Positions 61,055 through 64,000 of a stretch of 64,000 bases of DNA are shown here, in pieces (within the stretch, counting starts at the first letter, position 1; every line of letters starts with the position of its first letter). The notes beneath the pieces are model-generated. The model made no database searches. It had not been told where the DNA came from and worked only from the letters and a program-made list of their open reading frames with translations. Origin of the DNA: Lachnospiraceae bacterium. Its GTDB lineage: Bacteria > Bacillota > Clostridia > Lachnospirales > Lachnospiraceae. Location: NCBI GenBank assembly GCA_900771955.1, contig CAAGPW010000126.1, positions 5,948 to 69,947 on the forward strand, in the 5' to 3' direction. The position numbers and the translations under genes are program-made.

Positions 61055-62236
61055 ATGGAACAGAAAACGAAAAAACCGGTGTTATTGTTTACCAGCCGGG
61101 AAATCTGCTATTATTCTGCAGATTTTTTTATGAATCAGATGGCGGATGCCTTTGAAACGCTTGGTTATCCGGTCAGGCTCTGTGTGCTGGATCTCGAAAA
61201 GGATATTGATGCGCAGCTCGCACCCTATGTGGGAAAGAGCTACACGGCGGTTTTGGATATCAATTCGCTGCTGCCGCGTGCGGTTGTGGACGGCGGTGCA
61301 CCATATTTAGAACAACTGGATGCCCCATTTTACAATTATCTTGTGGATCATCCCTTTTATCATCATCCGGGGCTTATGGTACCACTTAAAAATTATCATG
61401 TACTCTGCCTCGATGAAAATCATGTTGCGTATGCGAAAAAATATTATCCGCATTTAAAAAGCGTGGATTTTCTTCCGCTTGGCGCGACGAAGGCACTGGT
61501 GCCGGTTCCGCCGGAACAAAAAAGGGAGTCGGTACTTTTTATTGGCACTTATAACTGTGCGGAAGATGTTTACCGGGAGATGAACGAACTGCCGGAGCCG
61601 TTCAGAAGAGATGACAGGGCACTGATCGAAATGATGCTGGCGGAGCCTTCCATTCCGCAGGAGGAGGCATTCCGGAGGCTTCTTTTGGAACGTGGCGAGG
61701 AACTTAACGACGCCGAGTTTGCATATCGGATGAACCGTATGTATCATGTTGACCGTTATCTGCGCAATTATTACAGAGAAGAGGCAATTCGGACGCTGGT
61801 GAAGGGCAGGATTCCGGTCACAGTGATCGGAAACAACTGGGAGCAGCTAAAAGGACAGGAGAGCCGGTATTTTATGATTCAGCCGCCGGTGGATTTTTCG
61901 ATGACCTTTCAGAAAATCGCGGAGTATCAGATACTTCTTAATGTATCGCCGTTATTTAAAGCCGGTGCGCATGACCGTGTGTTTGCGGCAATGGCAAACA
62001 GGACGGTGTGTCTGACGGATCGGAATGCCTATATGGATGCCTGCTTCCGGGACGGCGAAGATGTCTGTCTGTTTTCGCTGACGCATATGGACGAGTTGCC
62101 CGGGCTTGCAGAAGAACTGTTAACCAATCGCAAAAGGCGGGAGGAAATCGCAGCTGCGGCAGAACTGGAATTTGAGCGGAAGCACAGTTGGCTGGAACGG
62201 ACAAAGCAGTTTATCAATCTTATGGAAAAGGAGTAA
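61055..62236 (+). CDS. CgeB-like glycosyltransferase family protein
   Basis: The 393-residue protein has an N-terminal Rossmann-like half (KKPVLLFTSREICYYSADFF) and a C-terminal half ending with the Glyco_trans_1_2 pattern. That pattern reads LLNVSPLFKAGAHDRVFAAM (with preceding FQKIAEYQ), then DACFRDGEDVCLF. Family knowledge: CgeB proteins glycosylate spore-surface or other cell-surface targets, and the donor sugar is unknown. There is no signal peptide. The ribosome site is weak. It is 6 nt upstream of pepD, so the two may share a transcript. Confidence 0.8.
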   Translation: MEQKTKKPVLLFTSREICYYSADFFMNQMADAFETLGYPVRLCVLDLEKDIDAQLAPYVGKSYTAVLDINSLLPRAVVDGGAPYLEQLDAPFYNYLVDHPFYHHPGLMVPLKNYHVLCLDENHVAYAKKYYPHLKSVDFLPLGATKALVPVPPEQKRESVLFIGTYNCAEDVYREMNELPEPFRRDDRALIEMMLAEPSIPQEEAFRRLLLERGEELNDAEFAYRMNRMYHVDRYLRNYYREEAIRTLVKGRIPVTVIGNNWEQLKGQESRYFMIQPPVDFSMTFQKIAEYQILLNVSPLFKAGAHDRVFAAMANRTVCLTDRNAYMDACFRDGEDVCLFSLTHMDELPGLAEELLTNRKRREEIAAAAELEFERKHSWLERTKQFINLMEKE

Positions 62237-62242
62237 GGATAG

Positions 62243-63688
62243 ATGAGAGTATTAGAAAATTTAGAACCAAAAAACGTATTTTATTTTTTTGAGGAGATCA
62301 GCAGAATACCGCGTCCTTCCTATAAAGAAGGAAAAATCAGTGATTATCTGGTGAATTTTGCGAAGGAGAGAAACCTTGAGGTTTATCAGGATGATCTGAA
62401 AAATGTCATAATCATCAAGGAAGCGACCAAAGGCTATGAAGATGTTGAACCGATCATACTGCAGGGACACATGGACATGGTGTGTGAAAAGGAGCCGGGC
62501 TGTGCGATCGATTTTGACAATGATCCGCTTACACTTGAGATTGACGGTGACTATGTCACGGCAAAGGGAACAACGCTTGGCGGGGATGATGGAATCGCAG
62601 TTGCCTATGCGCTTGCTATTCTGGATTCCGATACGATCGAGCATCCGAGACTTGAGGTTGTGATCACAGTGTGTGAGGAAGTCGGTATGGACGGGGCAAA
62701 CGGCATTGATCTTTCCATGCTGAAAGGAAAAAAAGTGTTAAACCTCGATTCTGAGGAAGAGGGGCATATGCTTGCAAGCTGTGCCGGAGGCTGCACGGCA
62801 GTGTGCAATCTGCCGCTTGCCTTTGAAGAAAAAAGCGGTGAAGTGTTTGAAATTCATATTTCAGGGCTTCTCGGCGGACATTCCGGCGGAGAGATCAACA
62901 AGGAGCGTGCCAACTCCAATCTGCTGATGGGGCGTTTCTTCTTAAGACTTTCAGAAAAAGTGCCGTTTGCGATCGTAAGTCTTGCAGGTGGAACAAAGGA
63001 CAATGCGATCCCGCGTGAGACAACGGCAAAGATCATGCTCGAAGCGGGCAATGGTGAACTTGTAAAGAAAGAAATAGAGGAATATCAGGACATCCTGACC
63101 AATGAGTATCAGAGCAGTGATAAGAATATCAAGGCTGAGTTAAAAGCGCTTGGAGCCGGCGAAGAGCATGTGACAACGGTGGAAGCGGCAAAGAAGGTGA
63201 CGATGCTTTTGACACATCTTCCGGCCGGTATTCAGCGCATGAGCATGGATATCAAAGGCCTTGTCGAAACCTCGTTAAATCTCGGAATATTATATATGGA
63301 AGATGATGCAGTCGTTTTAAAATACTCGGTGCGCAGTTCGGTGAAGACACAGAAGGAGCTTCTGGTCTCAAAATTAAGATCACTGACCGAATGGTTTGGA
63401 GGAAACGTTTCCATTTACGGTGATTATCCGGCATGGGAGTACAGGAAGGATTCCAGACTGCGTGAGGATATGATTGCCGTCTATGAGCGGATGTACGGCA
63501 AAAAGCCGTCGGTAGAGGCAATTCATGCGGGACTTGAATGCGGCATTCTTTCCGCCAAGATCCCTGGCATGGATGCGGTATCGATCGGCCCGGATATGAT
63601 CGATATCCACACAACCGGAGAAAAATTAAGCATTTCTTCCACAAAGCGTGTGTGGGAATATGTGCTGGAAGTGTTGAAATGTAAATAG
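62243..63688 (+). CDS. pepD: aminoacyl-histidine dipeptidase (PepD, M20 family)
   Basis: The 481-residue zinc peptidase has the M20 metal motifs in order: LQGHMDMVCEKEPG near residue 75, GGDDGIAVAYALAIL near 115, ITVCEEVGMDGA near 143 and a final HAGLECGILSAK near 425. The PepD-type catalytic domain and an inserted dimerisation domain give the normal length. It cleaves Xaa-His and other dipeptides in the cytoplasm. AAAGGAG precedes the ATG. Confidence 0.95.
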   Translation: MRVLENLEPKNVFYFFEEISRIPRPSYKEGKISDYLVNFAKERNLEVYQDDLKNVIIIKEATKGYEDVEPIILQGHMDMVCEKEPGCAIDFDNDPLTLEIDGDYVTAKGTTLGGDDGIAVAYALAILDSDTIEHPRLEVVITVCEEVGMDGANGIDLSMLKGKKVLNLDSEEEGHMLASCAGGCTAVCNLPLAFEEKSGEVFEIHISGLLGGHSGGEINKERANSNLLMGRFFLRLSEKVPFAIVSLAGGTKDNAIPRETTAKIMLEAGNGELVKKEIEEYQDILTNEYQSSDKNIKAELKALGAGEEHVTTVEAAKKVTMLLTHLPAGIQRMSMDIKGLVETSLNLGILYMEDDAVVLKYSVRSSVKTQKELLVSKLRSLTEWFGGNVSIYGDYPAWEYRKDSRLREDMIAVYERMYGKKPSVEAIHAGLECGILSAKIPGMDAVSIGPDMIDIHTTGEKLSISSTKRVWEYVLEVLKCK

Positions 63689-63800
63689 GAAACTGCCGTT
63701 TTCCGGAAATTATAAACAGAGCTTTAGAAATACTTTAGAATCCTTTTAGAAATCAGACACAGTTTGGTCATAATTTCCGGATATACTAACAGTATCAAAT

Positions 63801-63839
63801 GAAGTTGACGATATCTGGTGCATCGGAGTCGTCAGCTTC
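63801..63839 (+). other. possible structured RNA upstream of a terminator
   Basis: GAAG-TTGACGA near 63801-63811 pairs with TCGTCA-G-CTTC near 63829-63839, closing a 17-nt loop. A strong terminator lies about 55 nt downstream. I could not match it to a riboswitch class. No gene is visible in 63689-64000. Confidence 0.35.
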
Positions 63840-63894
63840 GGCTAGGCAATAATTTCCTTTTTATAGATGTAACATTTTCATAACTAAACTCCTC

Positions 63895-63925
63895 GAAAAA
63901 GCAGCCGTAAGGCTGCTTTTTCACT
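63895..63925 (+). terminator. intrinsic terminator after pepD or of a short RNA
   Basis: GAAAAAGCAGCC pairs perfectly with GGCTGCTTTTTC around GTAA. Confidence 0.9.
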
Positions 63926-63926
63926 T

Positions 63927-63985
63927 TATAGGAAAGACCTCGTTACGTTAATGGGATAAAGAATGTAATTATGATCTTTCCTATA
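63927..63985 (+). repeat. dispersed palindromic repeat, copy 2
   Basis: The 59-bp element is bounded by perfect 11-bp inverted arms TATAGGAAAGA (63927-63937) and TCTTTCCTATA (63975-63985). It matches 39955-40013 along its whole length at roughly 83% and lies directly behind a terminator, as copy 1 does. Confidence 0.8.
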
Positions 63986-64000
63986 GCGTAAAAGCAAGCA

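Noticed and set aside
63801..63839. A c-di-GMP, preQ1, ZTP, fluoride or purine riboswitch
   Set aside because: I compared the remembered consensus motifs and none of the conserved cores is present.

Overview
The window reads as chromosome of a low-GC, endospore-forming, flagellated Clostridia of the Lachnospiraceae (Roseburia/Agathobacter-like). This rests on the full S10-spc-alpha ribosomal cluster in Firmicutes order with zinc-type S14, an enlarged L17, spoVT behind a textbook sigma-G promoter, a spore-type cell-wall hydrolase, an agr-type peptide system and flagellin with csrA. I found no tRNA, rRNA, CRISPR array, prophage or insertion sequence.

Layout. 1-13.4 kb: cell wall, transport and signalling genes (an L,D-transpeptidase cut by the window edge, a CDF transporter, a Cache chemoreceptor, a SleB-like hydrolase, a TPR-GGDEF diguanylate cyclase facing a chemoreceptor-PilZ fusion, an alpha/beta hydrolase, two MATE exporters). 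13.5-18.2 kb: small regulators with their targets, spoVT and nagA. 18.2-22.4 kb: a complete agr quorum-sensing locus (agrA/agrC on the minus strand; agrD then agrB on the plus strand) followed by an unrecognised gene. 22.6-29.5 kb: SbcD-like nuclease, AAA ATPase, class A penicillin-binding protein, a membrane-anchored unknown protein and ROK glucokinase. 29.6-38.5 kb: a motility and c-di-GMP region. It holds two paralogous LacI-type-sensor proteins (one with GGDEF, one that has lost it), a secreted CAP protein, an invertible DNA switch, csrA, flagellin and a DUF6483 gene. 38.5-40.9 kb: TraX, a cytidylate-kinase-like protein and an rRNA methyltransferase. 41.1-58.3 kb: the ribosomal superoperon from rpsJ to rplQ, including secY, adk, map, infA and rpoA. 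58.4-64 kb: a small unknown gene, asnB, a CgeB-like glycosyltransferase and pepD.

The main discovery candidate is at 32921-33667. A compact tyrosine recombinase lies between perfect 36-bp inverted repeats. Each repeat contains a recombinase-like core of two 8-bp inverted arms around a 13-nt asymmetric spacer. Inside the segment, at its left end, is a sigma-D (flagellar sigma factor) promoter pointing away from csrA-flagellin. The csrA Shine-Dalgarno sequence starts 4 nt outside the right repeat, so csrA has no room for a promoter of its own there. Inverting the segment would place the promoter exactly upstream of csrA and, through it, flagellin. The sequence therefore looks like a self-contained ON/OFF switch for flagellin and its translational regulator CsrA, seen here in the OFF orientation. 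The flagellin leader carries GGA motifs (one in a hairpin loop, one in the Shine-Dalgarno sequence) of the kind CsrA binds, which adds a second control layer.

All functions are read from sequence motifs and gene order. No database search was possible, and family names without a quoted motif are recalled knowledge.
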